A stretch of DNA of 64,000 bases from Catenuloplanes niger (GTDB lineage Bacteria; Actinomycetota; Actinomycetes; Mycobacteriales; Micromonosporaceae), in assembly GCF_031458255.1 (NCBI RefSeq), contig NZ_JAVDYC010000001.1, positions 5,155,001 to 5,219,000 on the forward strand, written 5' to 3'. Positions 7,634 through 16,857 of the stretch are shown in pieces. The position numbers and the translations under genes are program-made. A model generated the notes under the pieces. The model did not search any database. It had not been told where the DNA came from and saw only the letters and a program-made list of their open reading frames with translations. How positions within the stretch are numbered: position 1 is the first letter of the stretch; each line of letters opens with the position of its first letter.

Positions 7634-8653
7634 TCAGTCGGCCAGCGGGATCTCGCCGTTGAAGTCGATCGAGGAGTAGTGGGCCAGCTTCTCCAGCCGG
7701 TGGAACGAGTCGATGGTCCGGATCGTGCCGCTCTTCGACCGCATCACGATCGACTGGGTGTACGCGCCACCCGACCGGTAGCTCACGCCCTTGAGCAGGT
7801 CGCCGCTGGTCACGCCGGTCGCGACGAAGAAGCAGTTGTCGCCGGTGACCAGGTCGTCCGTGGTCAGCACCCGGTCCAGGTCGTGGCCGGCGGCCAGCGC
7901 CTTCTCCCGCTCGGCCTGGTCCTGCGGCCACAGCTTCGCCTGGATCTCCCCGCCCATGCACTTCAGCGCGCAGGCCGCGGTGATCCCCTCCGGCGTACCG
8001 CCGATGCCCATCAGCACGTCGACCTCGGCGTTCTCCCGGGCCGCGGAGATCGCACCGGCGATGTCGCCGTCCGAGATGAACTTGATCCGGGCGCCCGCGT
8101 GGCGGACCTCCTTGACCAGGTTCGCGTGCCGCGGCCGGTCCAGGATGCAGACCGTCACGTCCGAGACGCCGCCGCCCTTGACCTTGGCGATCCGGCGCAG
8201 GTTCTCCTGCACGCCCGCCTCGATGTCGATCACCGCGGCGTACTCCGGGCCGACCGCCAGCTTCTCCATGTAGAAGACCGCGCTCGGGTCGAACATCGCG
8301 CCGCGCTGCGCGGCGGCCAGCACCGCGATCGAGCCGGGCATGCCCTTCGCCATCAGCGTGGTGCCGTCGATCGGGTCGACCGCGACGTCCACCTCCGGGC
8401 CGGACTGGTCGCCCACGATCTCGCCGTTGTAGAGCATCGGGGCGTTGTCCTTCTCGCCCTCGCCGATCACCACCACCCCGCGCATCGAAATGGAGTTGAT
8501 CAGCTTGCGCATGGCGTCGACGGCCGCGCCGTCCCCGCCCTCCTTGTCACCCTTGCCGACCCACCGGCCGGCGGCCATCGCGGCGGCCTCGGTCACCCGG
8601 ACCAGTTCGAGCGCCAGGTTGCGGTCGAGATCCTGCGGAATGTTGGCGGTCAT
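7634..8653 (-). CDS. glpX: Fructose-1,6-bisphosphatase class II
   Basis: The 339-residue protein is the gluconeogenic phosphatase of actinobacteria, which removes the 1-phosphate of fructose-1,6-bisphosphate. Motifs include [29 protein letters not shown] (the metal-binding DPIDGT of the inositol-phosphatase fold) and [16 protein letters not shown] 8653 is preceded on its strand by GAGGCCGC and fits the family length. The divergent neighbour is a DUF4245 gene, the usual arrangement in actinobacteria. A 14-bp perfect palindrome (GTCCCCGCGGGGAC, 8736-8749) in the shared intergenic region may be an operator. Confidence 0.95.
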   Translation of the reverse strand: MTANIPQDLDRNLALELVRVTEAAAMAAGRWVGKGDKEGGDGAAVDAMRKLINSISMRGVVVIGEGEKDNAPMLYNGEIVGDQSGPEVDVAVDPIDGTTLMAKGMPGSIAVLAAAQRGAMFDPSAVFYMEKLAVGPEYAAVIDIEAGVQENLRRIAKVKGGGVSDVTVCILDRPRHANLVKEVRHAGARIKFISDGDIAGAISAARENAEVDVLMGIGGTPEGITAACALKCMGGEIQAKLWPQDQAEREKALAAGHDLDRVLTTDDLVTGDNCFFVATGVTSGDLLKGVSYRSGGAYTQSIVMRSKSGTIRTIDSFHRLEKLAHYSSIDFNGEIPLAD

Positions 8654-8735
8654 GCGGCCTCCTCGCTACGTTGCGGAGTCGGTCGATCGCCTTACGCTGT
8701 GCGTTGGGCGTCTTCACCCGATCCTGGCACGTTCC

Positions 8736-8749
8736 GTCCCCGCGGGGAC
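8736..8749. promoter_or_regulatory. 14-bp palindrome in the glpX / DUF4245 divergent region
   Basis: GTCCCCGCGGGGAC is a perfect dyad, 83 bases before glpX and 80 bases before the DUF4245 gene. Its position suits an operator, but GC-rich palindromes arise easily by chance in this genome. Confidence 0.3.
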
Positions 8750-8828
8750 AGGGTCGCCGGCAGTGGTGTCGGTCGCGCCCGGGTGTGCCGGATGACGGTC
8801 CACCGCCCGGATCCGTCAGGATGGTGAC

Positions 8829-9389
8829 GTGGACGCGGACCAGAACAGCTCCTCCCCGGCGGCGGTACCGGCCCCGGCGGCCCGGCGCGAGCGCAACTGG
8901 AAGGACATGGTCCTGTCGCTGGCGGCCATCATGGTGCCGCTCGCGCTGATGGTCGCCTACTACCAGTTCTTCCTGGACGGCGCGGACCCGATCGCGCGTG
9001 ACGTCACCCCGTCCGTGCAGTCCGCCCGCGCGTCCGGCGCGTTCCCGGTCCTGGTGCCGACCGGGCTGAGCGAGGAGTGGAGCGCGACCACGTCCAGCTT
9101 CGGCACGGTCGACGGCGGACAATCCCTGCGCATCGGGTACGTCAGCCCGTCCGGCGGCGCGGTCCTGCTGGTCGAGAGCTCGGTCCCGGCCGAGAGACTG
9201 CTCCCCGCGGAACTCACCACCGGCGCCCGCCCCGGAGCGCCGGTGACGATCGACGGACAGCAGTGGCAGTCCTACTCCGCCCGCGCGAACGAGACCGCGC
9301 TGGTCCTGCTCACCCCGGACCGCACCATTGTGATCGTCGGCACAGCCGACGCCGGCGAGCTGCGGGAACTGGCCGACAGCCTGGCCTGA
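8829..9389 (+). CDS. DUF4245 membrane-anchored protein
   Basis: This 186-residue protein has a short cytoplasmic N-terminus, one transmembrane helix (MVLSLAAIMVPLALMVAYYQFFL) and an extracytoplasmic domain that begins with the conserved DPIARDVTPSVQSARASGAFPVL. This is the family that sits divergently from glpX across actinobacteria. Late conserved blocks are DGQQWQSYSA and DRTIVIVGTADAGELRELA. No enzymatic motif is visible and the function of the family is not known to me. The GTG start at 8829 follows AGGATGGTGAC. Confidence 0.85.
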   Translation: MDADQNSSSPAAVPAPAARRERNWKDMVLSLAAIMVPLALMVAYYQFFLDGADPIARDVTPSVQSARASGAFPVLVPTGLSEEWSATTSSFGTVDGGQSLRIGYVSPSGGAVLLVESSVPAERLLPAELTTGARPGAPVTIDGQQWQSYSARANETALVLLTPDRTIVIVGTADAGELRELADSLA

Positions 9390-9488
9390 CGCCCCGGCAG
9401 CCCGCCGAAAAATCCCGAAAATCTGTCACACCCCATCGGTACGGTGCTCCCAGCTTTCTTCCAGCACTCTCTGATGGAGAAGTTCATA

Positions 9489-10316
9489 GTGAAGTCCTCA
9501 CGGGGATTCCGGGCCGGCGTCGCCGGTCTCGCCGCGCTCGCGATCGCCCTCGGCGGCTGCGGGGCGGAGCAGTCAGCCGATCCGGCCGCCGCACCCGCGT
9601 CGGCCACGCCGCCGCCGATCCCGGCCGACCCGAAGGCCGCGCTCGCCGCGTCCGTCAACGCGATCAACGTCGACACCCACTACGCGTTCAGCGCCGAGTC
9701 CGCCGGGATGAAGACCACCGGCGTCGTGCACGGGCCCAGCCGGTCCATGGCGCTCACCTCGACGACGTCCGAGGAGCCCGCCTTCTCGCTGGAGCTCTAT
9801 TACACCGAGCCCCGCGCCACCTACCTGCGGACCGACGTCTTCGCGGTCCTCGCCGAGGCGTTCGGCGCCGGGACCGGCGAGCTCACCCCGCTCGGCCTGG
9901 ACGGCAAGAAGTGGCTGATGTTCGACCCGGACCGGGCCGAGGACTTCACCGGCATCTCCTTCGCGGACGCCGACCTGGCCGACGTCGCCGACCCGCTCGG
10001 CAAGGGCCTGGTCTCCGCCGAGCAGACCGGCCCGGGGCAGTACAAGGGCGTGGCCAACCTCTACGATCACACCCCCTCGGAGTACGTGCTGACCCAGGAG
10101 GGCACCGAGCCCGACGCGAAGCTCAAGACCGTGCCGTTCACCGCGACGCTCGACGACCGGGGCCGGCTCACCTCCGTCGTCTACGACCTCGGCGGCACGC
10201 CACTGACCATCACGATCTCCGAGTACGGTGCCGCCGCGGCGCCGGCCAAGCCGGCCGGCACCGACGTGGTCGAGGCCACCGACGAGACGTACGCGCAGCT
10301 CAACGGCAAGTCCTGA
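9489..10316 (+). CDS. Secreted lipoprotein, first of a tandem paralogous pair
   Basis: A signal peptide (KSSRGFRAGVAGLAALAIALGGC) ends in a lipobox LGGC, so the mature protein should be a membrane-anchored lipoprotein of about 250 residues. It has a Pro/Ala-rich linker and then a beta-rich domain (DPKAALAASVNAI, LGLDGKKWLMFDPD, PSEYVLTQEGT, TVPFTATLDDRGRL) of the LppX/LprG-like type. Those proteins carry lipids or glycolipids in actinobacterial envelopes. GTG 9489 is chosen because GGAGA lies 8 bases upstream; ATG 9474 and an earlier frame are possible. The next gene starts 13 bases later and shares the same domain. No ligand can be predicted from sequence. Confidence 0.8.
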   Translation: MKSSRGFRAGVAGLAALAIALGGCGAEQSADPAAAPASATPPPIPADPKAALAASVNAINVDTHYAFSAESAGMKTTGVVHGPSRSMALTSTTSEEPAFSLELYYTEPRATYLRTDVFAVLAEAFGAGTGELTPLGLDGKKWLMFDPDRAEDFTGISFADADLADVADPLGKGLVSAEQTGPGQYKGVANLYDHTPSEYVLTQEGTEPDAKLKTVPFTATLDDRGRLTSVVYDLGGTPLTITISEYGAAAAPAKPAGTDVVEATDETYAQLNGKS

Positions 10317-10329
10317 GGTGAATCCAGAC

Positions 10330-11148
10330 ATGCGTAAGTCAGTCACCGCGGTCACCGCGGCCGTCACGCTGTCGGCCCTGCTCGCCGGCTGCGCCAACCT
10401 CCCCGGCGGGAACGCCGCCGCCCCGGCACCCGCCACGTCCTCCGCGCCCGCGGTCGACCCGAAGGCCGCGCTGGCCTCCTCGTTCGCCGCGATGAGCGAG
10501 GGCCGGTTCGCCTACGACATCTCCTACGACCCCGGCATGGGCGGCACCGTCCTGGTCGACAACGAGACCGACTCGGTGCACGCCACGGTCACGATCGCCG
10601 GCGAGGCCGACGAGACGATGACGTTCGAGTACCACATCACGCCCGAGTTCCTGTTCATGAAGATGGACATGCGCCAGATCCTCGGCGACCTGGGTGGCGC
10701 CGGCCGGATCCCGGAGGGCCTCGACGGCCAGAAGTGGCTGCGCATCGACCCGGACCAGGCCGGCGGGCTCACCGAGGCGATGGACCAGATCGCGCTCGAC
10801 CCGGCCTACGTGGAGCGCAGCATCCGGACGATCCAGCAGAACACCGCGCACACGTTCAGCGGCACGATGGACCTGACCGCGCTCAGCCCGACCAAGTTCG
10901 GCAGCCTGGACCAGGACCCGGAAACCAAGATCTTCGAGGACGCCGCGAAGAACGTGCCGTTCCGCGCCGAGACCGACATCGACAACCGCATCTCGGTCTT
11001 CACGGCAACCGTCAAGGTCGGGACCGAGCGGATGGCGATGACCATGACCTTCCGTGGCTGGAACGAGATCGGCTTCCCACCCGCCCCGCGCGCCGGCCAG
11101 TACGTCGACCCACCGGCCGGCTTCACCGGCACGGACATCACCACCTGA
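10330..11148 (+). CDS. Secreted lipoprotein, second of the tandem pair
   Basis: This 272-residue paralogue of the preceding lipoprotein has the lipobox LLAGC after a 20-residue signal peptide. The matching blocks are DPKAALASSFAAM, GLDGQKWLRIDPD, HTFSGTMDLT and NVPFRAETDIDNRI. The ATG follows GAGGTGA. Short spacing to the first gene indicates one transcript that ends at the double hairpin beyond 11155. It has diverged in the central region (TFEYHITPEFLFMKMD), which suggests a different ligand or partner. Function unknown beyond envelope location. Confidence 0.8.
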   Translation: MRKSVTAVTAAVTLSALLAGCANLPGGNAAAPAPATSSAPAVDPKAALASSFAAMSEGRFAYDISYDPGMGGTVLVDNETDSVHATVTIAGEADETMTFEYHITPEFLFMKMDMRQILGDLGGAGRIPEGLDGQKWLRIDPDQAGGLTEAMDQIALDPAYVERSIRTIQQNTAHTFSGTMDLTALSPTKFGSLDQDPETKIFEDAAKNVPFRAETDIDNRISVFTATVKVGTERMAMTMTFRGWNEIGFPPAPRAGQYVDPPAGFTGTDITT

Positions 11149-11154
11149 TCCACC

Positions 11155-11187
11155 CCGGCGCGGACGGCCACCGGCCGTCCGCGCCGG
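11155..11187. terminator. 15-bp perfect hairpin after the lipoprotein operon
   Basis: 11155-11169 pairs perfectly with 11173-11187 around a 3-base loop, just after the lipoprotein stop codon. There is no T-run. Confidence 0.75.
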
Positions 11188-11231
11188 TCGGCCTTACCGG
11201 GCGGCGGCTCCCCCTGCCGCCCGGCACGGCG

Positions 11232-11275
11232 CACGCCGAAGCCCGCACGCGTCAATGCGTGCGGGCTTCGGCGTG
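11232..11275. terminator. 19-bp perfect hairpin before the xseB end
   Basis: 11232-11250 pairs perfectly with 11257-11275 around the 6-base loop GTCAAT. With the neighbouring hairpin it separates the convergent lipoprotein and xseAB transcripts. The stem is unusually long and exact for a terminator. Confidence 0.7.
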
Positions 11276-11323
11276 ACGGCCCGGCGGGCCGAACGTGCTG
11301 TGTGTGCGAGCCTCGCGAGCCGG

Positions 11324-11539
11324 TTACTGCGTGCGGGCCTCGCGGGCGGCGTCGAGCTTGGCGCGGGCGCCGTCCAGCCAGCGCTGGCAGAGCGCGGCCA
11401 GTTCCTCGCCGCGCTCCCAGAGGGCCAGGGACTCCTCCAGGGAGGTGCCACCGGCCTCCAGCCGCTCGACGACGCGGCCCAGTTCCTCGCGCGCCTGCTC
11501 GTAGCTCATCTTCGGCGGCGTCTTCTGCTCCGTCGTCAT
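11324..11539 (-). CDS. xseB: Exodeoxyribonuclease VII small subunit
   Basis: This 71-residue helical protein has the family pattern [44 protein letters not shown]. It binds XseA to form the nuclease that degrades single-stranded DNA from either end. Its ATG overlaps the xseA stop by 4 bp (ATGA), so translation is coupled. The C-terminus ([16 protein letters not shown]) is of normal length. Confidence 0.93.
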   Translation of the reverse strand: MTTEQKTPPKMSYEQAREELGRVVERLEAGGTSLEESLALWERGEELAALCQRWLDGARAKLDAAREARTQ

Positions 11540-13038
11540 GCACTGTCCTTCCGGGACTTCGCGGTCGTGGCCCGCTTCCGCTTCGCGGTCGTCTCCGGCG
11601 CCGCCGTGGCTTCTTGTGCCGTGGCCTCGCGCGCCGTGGGTCCTTGCGCCGCTGTCTCGCGCGCCGCTGTCTCGCGCGCCGCTGTCTCGGGCGCCGTGGG
11701 CTCGCCACTGCCGGTCGTGCCGCCGCCGGGGGCGGAGGCGTGGTCCGGGGTGGTGACGACGGCGGGGAGGGAGCCGGTGGTGAGGCGGATGGTGAGGGGG
11801 GTGCCGGGGGCGGCCTCGTCGGGGGTGCGGATGACGTGGCCGTCGGCGGTGCGCTGGACGATGGCGTAGCCGCGCTGGAGGGTGGCGGCGGGGGAGAGCG
11901 CGCGGAGCCGGGCCAGCGTGTGGGTGAGACCGGTGGTCGCGGTCGAGATGCGGTGGCCCAGGGTGCGCTCGGCCCGGTCGCGGAGGGCGGTGACGTCGGC
12001 GGCGCGCTGGTCGAGCATGACGTGTGGGCGGGCCAGGACCGGGCGGGAGCGCCAGGCGTCGATGCGCTGGGACTCGCGGTCGAGGCGGTGGGTGACGGCG
12101 CGGTCCAGGCGGTGGCGGGCCAGAGCGATCAGGCGCTGCTCCTCGGTGAGGTCGGGGACCAGGCGTTTCGCGGCGTCGGTGGGGGTGGAGGCGCGCACGT
12201 CGGCCACGTAGTCGAGCAGCGGCGTGTCCTCCTCGTGGCCGATCGCGCTGACCACGGGGGTGCGGGCGGCGAAGACGGCACGGCACAGCGCCTCGTCGGA
12301 GAACGGCAGCAGGTCCTCGACGCTGCCGCCGCCGCGGGCGATCACGATGACGTCGGTGCCGGGGTCCTCGTCGAGCACCTTGAGCGCGTCGAGGATCTGC
12401 GGGACGGCGGAGACGCCCTGGGTGGCGACGTTGATGACCCGGAAGTCGACGCCGGGCCAGCGGCGGCGCGCGTTGGTCAGCACGTCGCGCTCGGCGGCGG
12501 ACGCGCGGCCGGTGATCAGGCCGATGCGCTGCGGCAGGAACGGCAGCCGGCGTTTCCGCTCGCGGGCGAACAGGCCCTCGGCGCCGAGCAGGCGCTTCAG
12601 CTTCTCCAGCCGGGCCAGCAGCTCGCCGAGCCCGACCTGACGGATCTCGTCGGCCCGGAAGCTGAGTGTGCCGCGAGCCGCGTAGAACTCCGGCTTGGCG
12701 CGGAGCACGACGCGGGCGCCCTCGGACAGTTCGGGCGCGCCGACGCTGAGCACCTCGTGGCTCGTGGTGACGGTCAGGCTGAGCTCCGCGGCGGGGTCGC
12801 GCAGCGTGATGAAGACGGTGCCGCTGCCCGGGCGCCGGTTGATCTGCGCGACCTGGCCGTCGACCCAGACCCAGCCGAGCTTGGCGATCCAGGCGCTGAC
12901 CTTCTGACTGACCACCCGGACCGGCCACGGCTCCTCCGCCGTGCTGGCGCCGGGCGCACCGGCGGCACCGGTCGCACCGGCGCCGTTGCGTGGCGCGGTG
13001 CCCGTCGTCGGTTGCGGCCCGGTCTGTGTCACCCCCAC
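11536..13038 (-). CDS. xseA: Exodeoxyribonuclease VII large subunit with repetitive C-terminal tail
   Basis: A 500-residue protein begins with a Gly/Ala-rich leader, then the OB-fold domain ([28 protein letters not shown]). The catalytic core follows ([81 protein letters not shown]). After the coiled-coil arm and the RGYAIVQ strand it carries about 75 extra residues of Ala/Glu/Thr-rich low complexity ending in a Lys/Arg cluster ([16 protein letters not shown]). Three 15-bp repeats at 11646-11690 encode AARET units in this tail. The basic end might help DNA contact. GTG 13038 or 13032 may be the start. Confidence 0.92.
   Translation of the reverse strand: MGVTQTGPQPTTGTAPRNGAGATGAAGAPGASTAEEPWPVRVVSQKVSAWIAKLGWVWVDGQVAQINRRPGSGTVFITLRDPAAELSLTVTTSHEVLSVGAPELSEGARVVLRAKPEFYAARGTLSFRADEIRQVGLGELLARLEKLKRLLGAEGLFARERKRRLPFLPQRIGLITGRASAAERDVLTNARRRWPGVDFRVINVATQGVSAVPQILDALKVLDEDPGTDVIVIARGGGSVEDLLPFSDEALCRAVFAARTPVVSAIGHEEDTPLLDYVADVRASTPTDAAKRLVPDLTEEQRLIALARHRLDRAVTHRLDRESQRIDAWRSRPVLARPHVMLDQRAADVTALRDRAERTLGHRISTATTGLTHTLARLRALSPAATLQRGYAIVQRTADGHVIRTPDEAAPGTPLTIRLTTGSLPAVVTTPDHASAPGGGTTGSGEPTAPETAARETAARETAAQGPTAREATAQEATAAPETTAKRKRATTAKSRKDSA
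11646..11690. repeat. Three 15-bp tandem repeats in the xseA tail
   Basis: The unit GCGCCGCTGTCTCGC (plus strand) occurs at 11646-11660, 11661-11675 and, with one change, 11676-11690. In the minus-strand protein it encodes a repeated AARET motif. The array is in frame, so copy number can vary without disrupting xseA. Confidence 0.85.
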
Positions 13039-13071
13039 ACCCTAGAACCCACCCCTGACATTTCCGCCCGC

Positions 13072-13169
13072 CCGGGTTCGTGGTGACCACCCACGGTCCT
13101 GACAGGGAGGAGCGCCGGCGACGACCGGTGCCCGCGGGAGCGTGCGGAAGGTGACCCGCCGGAAGCGGG
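13072..13169 (+). repeat. Dispersed intergenic repeat, copy 1
   Basis: The stretch between the xseA start and the next minus-strand gene shares an exact 39-base block (13103-13141) with a second intergenic site at 42607-42645. Flanking similarity runs from CCGGGTTCGT to CCGGAAGCGGG. The block contains short stems such as CCCGCGGG and CCCGC-N5-GCGGG. No coding function is visible. Confidence 0.7.
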
Positions 13170-13173
13170 TACA

Positions 13174-13683
13174 TCAGCGTCTGGAGAAGCGGACCACGAG
13201 TGTGACCAGGGCCGCGACCGCGAGGCTGCAGTAGGCCCAGAACAGCAGGTCGGCGGTCGCGTATCCCCAGTCGGGACGGACCGGCACGTCGGCCAGCGCG
13301 GCGCGTGCCTCCGCGACCGTCTCACCCGGCGCGGTCCAGTGCACCGCGTGCAGCGGGTAGCCGCGGCGCAGCGTGTAGGAGAACGCGGCCATCGAGCCCT
13401 GCTCGCGCACCAGCAGCGACAGGCCGGTGCCGGCCAGGCCGCCGAGGATCGCGGCGAGCAGCGTCCAGCGGTGCAACACCCGCCAGCGGGTTGCGTAGAG
13501 CAGCAGGGCGCCGCCGAGCAGGTAGCCGGCCGCGAGCACGACGAGCCGCGGGTTGGCGACCGAGGTGACGGACATGAAGATCAGCCAGCCGCCGGCGAGC
13601 ATGCTGAGCAGGGCCAGGCTGCGGCGGAGCGCGATCGGGAGCGCCGTGCCCAGTGCGGCCAGTTTTCCCTGTTCGTCCGGCAT
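13174..13683 (-). CDS. Small polytopic membrane protein, unknown function
   Basis: The 169-residue protein has four hydrophobic segments: SLALLSMLAGGWLIFMSV, LVVLAAGYLLGGALLLYA, WTLLAAILGGLAGTGLSLLV, and a last one near LLFWAYCSLAVAALVTLVV. A loop of about 45 residues between segments 3 and 4 (FSYTLRRGYPLHAVHWTAPGETVAEARAALADVPVRPDWGY) is probably extracytoplasmic. ATG 13683 is chosen because the longer open frame upstream is compositionally unlike protein. It lies between xseA and ispH, a neighbourhood conserved in actinobacteria. I do not recognise a function. Confidence 0.7.
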   Translation of the reverse strand: MPDEQGKLAALGTALPIALRRSLALLSMLAGGWLIFMSVTSVANPRLVVLAAGYLLGGALLLYATRWRVLHRWTLLAAILGGLAGTGLSLLVREQGSMAAFSYTLRRGYPLHAVHWTAPGETVAEARAALADVPVRPDWGYATADLLFWAYCSLAVAALVTLVVRFSRR

Positions 13684-13760
13684 GAGGCTATTTTGAGCCC
13701 CGGCGGAATCGGTGTGGGGCAGAACGCACGACCGCGGGACTCGGCGCCGAGGTGCGTACC

Positions 13761-14744
13761 ATGGCGGATGTGAGCGAGACGAGCCGTAAGCGGGTCCTGC
13801 TGGCCAAGCCGCGTGGCTACTGCGCGGGTGTGGACCGGGCGGTGCAGACCGTCGAAGAGTCACTGAAGCTCTACGGTGCCCCGATCTACGTCCGGAAGCA
13901 GATCGTGCACAACAAGCACGTGGTCTCCTCGCTGGAGGCCAAGGGTGCGATCTTCGTGGAGGAGAACGAGGAGGTGCCGGAGGGCGCCACCGTCATCTTC
14001 TCCGCGCACGGCGTGGCCCCCACGGTGCACGAGTCCGCGAAGGCGCGGAACCTGCGCGCGATCGACGCGACCTGCCCGCTGGTGACGAAGGTGCACCACG
14101 AGGCCCGCCGGTTCGCGGCCGAGGACTACGACATCCTGCTGATCGGGCACGAGGGGCACGAGGAGGTCATCGGTACGGCCGGTGAGGCCCCCGCGCACGT
14201 GCAGCTGGTCGACGGGCCGGACGGCGTCGACAAGGTCACCGTGCGTGACCCCAGCAAGGTGGTCTGGCTGTCCCAGACCACGCTCTCCGTCGACGAGACG
14301 ATGGAGACCGTGGCCCGGCTGAAGACGAAGCTGCCGCTGCTGGTCTCGCCGCCGAGCGACGACATCTGCTACGCCACCTCCAACCGGCAGCACGTGGTCA
14401 AGGAGATCGCGCCGGACTGCGACGTGATGATCGTGGTCGGCTCGACGAACTCGTCGAACTCGGTGCGCCTGGTCGAGGTCGCGCTGCAGTACGGCGCGAG
14501 GGCCGGCCACCTGGTCGACTTCGCGCACGAGATCCAGGACGAGTGGCTGGTGGGTGCCACCACGGTCGGCCTGACCTCCGGTGCCAGCGTGCCGGACGAT
14601 CTGGTGATGGACGTGCTGAAGCACCTGGCGGCGCGCGGCTTCGGCGAGGTCGAGGAGATCCTCACGGCGGAGGAGCGGCTGACGTTCTCGCTGCCGCAGG
14701 AGCTCAAGCGGGATATGAGGAAGGCCGCTCTTCAGAGCTCGTGA
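13761..14744 (+). CDS. ispH: 4-hydroxy-3-methylbut-2-enyl diphosphate reductase
   Basis: This 327-residue [4Fe-4S] enzyme catalyses the last step of the MEP isoprenoid pathway, giving IPP and DMAPP. The three cluster cysteines are visible in [22 protein letters not shown] and [10 protein letters not shown]. The substrate-binding histidines ([18 protein letters not shown]) and the TNSSNSVRL motif are present. ATG 13761 follows GAGGTG with correct spacing; GTG 13752 is a weaker option. The 3' end overlaps the convergent rmuC end by 41 bases. Confidence 0.95.
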   Translation: MADVSETSRKRVLLAKPRGYCAGVDRAVQTVEESLKLYGAPIYVRKQIVHNKHVVSSLEAKGAIFVEENEEVPEGATVIFSAHGVAPTVHESAKARNLRAIDATCPLVTKVHHEARRFAAEDYDILLIGHEGHEEVIGTAGEAPAHVQLVDGPDGVDKVTVRDPSKVVWLSQTTLSVDETMETVARLKTKLPLLVSPPSDDICYATSNRQHVVKEIAPDCDVMIVVGSTNSSNSVRLVEVALQYGARAGHLVDFAHEIQDEWLVGATTVGLTSGASVPDDLVMDVLKHLAARGFGEVEEILTAEERLTFSLPQELKRDMRKAALQSS

Positions 14745-15873
14745 CCAACTCCGGCGCCTGCGGCTGACGCGGCGCCACCTCGATCTGCGCGGGCGTCTCC
14801 AGCGGAGTGCGGGAGACGCCCAGGTCGGCCAGCTTGCGCGCACTCACCAGCACGCGCGACTCCAGCGACCCGACCGCCCGGTTGTAGGCCGACACCGCGC
14901 CCTCGAGTGAGGACCCGAGCTTGGTCACGTGGTCGCCGAGCGTGGACAGCCGGCCGTAGAGCTCGCGCGCCACGCCGTGCACGATCGTCGCGTTCCGGGT
15001 CAGTTCGGAGTGCCGCCAGCCGTGCGCGATGGTCCGCAGCAGCGCCATCAGCGTGGCCGGCGTGGCCAGCACGACGTTGCGCGCGAACGCGTGCTCCAGC
15101 AGCATCGGGTCGCGCTGCAGCGCCGCGTCCAGGAACGTGTCGGCCGGCACGAACAGCACCACGAAGTCCGGCGTGTCGTCGAACGCGGCCCAGTACGACT
15201 TCGCGGCCAGCGCGTCCACGTGCCCGCGCAGGTGCCGGGCGTGCGCGTCCAGCGCGGTGTCCCGGCTGCGCTCGTCCCGGGCCTCCATCGCGGTCAGGTA
15301 ACCCTCGAACGGCGCCTTCGCGTCCACCACCACGGTCCGGCCGCCGTGCAGCCGCACCACCAGGTCGGGCCGGACCGTCGCGGTGTCGGTCGCGGCGGTG
15401 ACCTGCTCGGCGAAGTCGCAGTGCTCCAGCATGCCGGCCGCCTCGACCACCCGACGCAGCTGGTGCTCGCCCCACCGGCCGCGCACCTGCGGCGCCCGCA
15501 GCGCGGCGACCAGCTGCTTCGTCTCGGTCCGCAGCCCGCCGGCGACCGTGTTCATCGCCCGGACCTGTTCGCGCAGCTCCGCGTACGCGTCGACGCGGTC
15601 GTGCTCCAGCTCGGCGACGCGCTGTTCGTAGCGGCGCAGCGCGTCGTGCAGCGGCGCGACCGCGCGGGCCACCGCCTCCTGGGACTGCGCGGTCGACTCG
15701 AAGGACAGCGCGCGCAGCGACGCCTCCAGCCGTTGCTCGCCGTCGCGGGTGGCATCCAGCGTCGCCTCCAGCCGGGCCAGGTCGGCGGAGGCGCGTGAGC
15801 GGGCCAGCAGCCAGCCGAGCGCGCCGCCGGTACCGAGACAGACGATCACCACGACCACGGTCGAGAGCTCCAT
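14704..15873 (-). CDS. rmuC: DNA recombination protein RmuC
   Basis: A protein of about 389 residues has an N-terminal membrane anchor ([21 protein letters not shown]) and a long coiled coil (residues about 30-130). The RmuC nuclease-like core follows: [59 protein letters not shown] and [17 protein letters not shown]. The D...DAK arrangement is that of a PD-(D/E)xK fold. RmuC limits DNA rearrangements at inverted repeats in E. coli. ATG 15873 is chosen because the anchor follows directly; the frame stays open to 15942. The C-terminus overlaps ispH by 41 bases on the other strand. Confidence 0.9.
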   Translation of the reverse strand: MELSTVVVVIVCLGTGGALGWLLARSRASADLARLEATLDATRDGEQRLEASLRALSFESTAQSQEAVARAVAPLHDALRRYEQRVAELEHDRVDAYAELREQVRAMNTVAGGLRTETKQLVAALRAPQVRGRWGEHQLRRVVEAAGMLEHCDFAEQVTAATDTATVRPDLVVRLHGGRTVVVDAKAPFEGYLTAMEARDERSRDTALDAHARHLRGHVDALAAKSYWAAFDDTPDFVVLFVPADTFLDAALQRDPMLLEHAFARNVVLATPATLMALLRTIAHGWRHSELTRNATIVHGVARELYGRLSTLGDHVTKLGSSLEGAVSAYNRAVGSLESRVLVSARKLADLGVSRTPLETPAQIEVAPRQPQAPELVTSSEERPSSYPA

Positions 15874-16050
15874 CCATCGAGGATGCCGCAGTGCGCGCCG
15901 CGCGCCGGTGACCGCCACGGCGGCGATCCGAGAAATGATCACCTTGGCGCCCCGGTCGTCCGCTCCGGGCCGGAGCGGACGCGTCGCACAGGAGATTCAC
16001 AGCGCGGGTGACCTGAGCAGCGCTCGCATATCGGAGCTACCGTTCATTTC

Positions 16051-16812
16051 ATGGAGTTCGTGCTGGTGCTGGTGCTGGTCGTGATGATCGGCGGTTTCGT
16101 TTTCTACTGGCAGCGATCGAGCGCGTCCCGGCGAGAGCGTGAGCTGGCCGACGCGCGCGCCGAGGCCCAGCGGTGGTACGAGCGGCTCGGCGGCCAGGTG
16201 ATGAATCTGCACGGCGACGACCCCGCGTCCCGGCAGGCACTCGCGGACGCGTCCGAGCGCTACAACGCGGCCGGCGGCCAGCTCGACCAGGCCCGCACGG
16301 TCACGCAGTTCCAGCTGGCCCGGGAGACCGCGCTGGAGGGCCTGGCCTACATCCGGGCGGCCCGCGTCGCGATGGGCATCGACCCGGGGCCGGAGGTGCC
16401 GCAGCTCGCGGCCGCCCGCGGCGCCGGGACGCTGACCAAGGAGCGCGAGGTCAGCGTGCAGGGCCAGACGTTCAAGGCGGGCCCGCACTCCGGCCCGCAG
16501 ACGCCGTACTACTACCCGGGCGGCCGGGTGAACGGCCGTCCCGTCCCGCAGGGGTGGTACTCGACGCCGGTCTGGAAGACCGCGCTCGGCACCGCGGCCG
16601 GCGTGGTCGGCGGCATGCTGATCTTCGACGCGCTGTTCTCGCCCGCGTTCGCGGACCCGGGCATGGCCGGTTTCGACGAGGGCTACTCCGACGGCTACCA
16701 GGAGGGCTTGGAGGACGGCGGCGGCGCCGAGGCCGACGGCGGCGGGTTCGACGGCGGTGGCGACTTCGGCGGCGGTGACTGGGGCGGCGGTGACTTCGGG
16801 GGTGACTTCTAG
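16051..16812 (+). CDS. Membrane protein with Gly/Asp/Phe-rich tail
   Basis: This 253-residue protein starts with a transmembrane helix (FVLVLVLVVMIGGFVFYW) and a helical region rich in Arg, Glu and Ala (residues 25-130). A second hydrophobic segment (GTAAGVVGGMLIFDALF) follows, then an acidic tail of GGGDFGGGDWGGGDFGGDF repeats. YPGGRVNGRPVPQGWYSTPVWK lies just before the second segment. The layout recalls actinobacterial membrane proteins of unknown role whose Gly-rich tails end in Phe/Trp. The tail is encoded by GGC/GGT-rich repeats and could vary in length. No catalytic motif seen. Confidence 0.75.
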   Translation: MEFVLVLVLVVMIGGFVFYWQRSSASRRERELADARAEAQRWYERLGGQVMNLHGDDPASRQALADASERYNAAGGQLDQARTVTQFQLARETALEGLAYIRAARVAMGIDPGPEVPQLAAARGAGTLTKEREVSVQGQTFKAGPHSGPQTPYYYPGGRVNGRPVPQGWYSTPVWKTALGTAAGVVGGMLIFDALFSPAFADPGMAGFDEGYSDGYQEGLEDGGGAEADGGGFDGGGDFGGGDWGGGDFGGDF

Positions 16813-16857
16813 GCGCGCCGGTTGACAGCCTCACCCCGGCTCGACAGGGTGGGGCTG

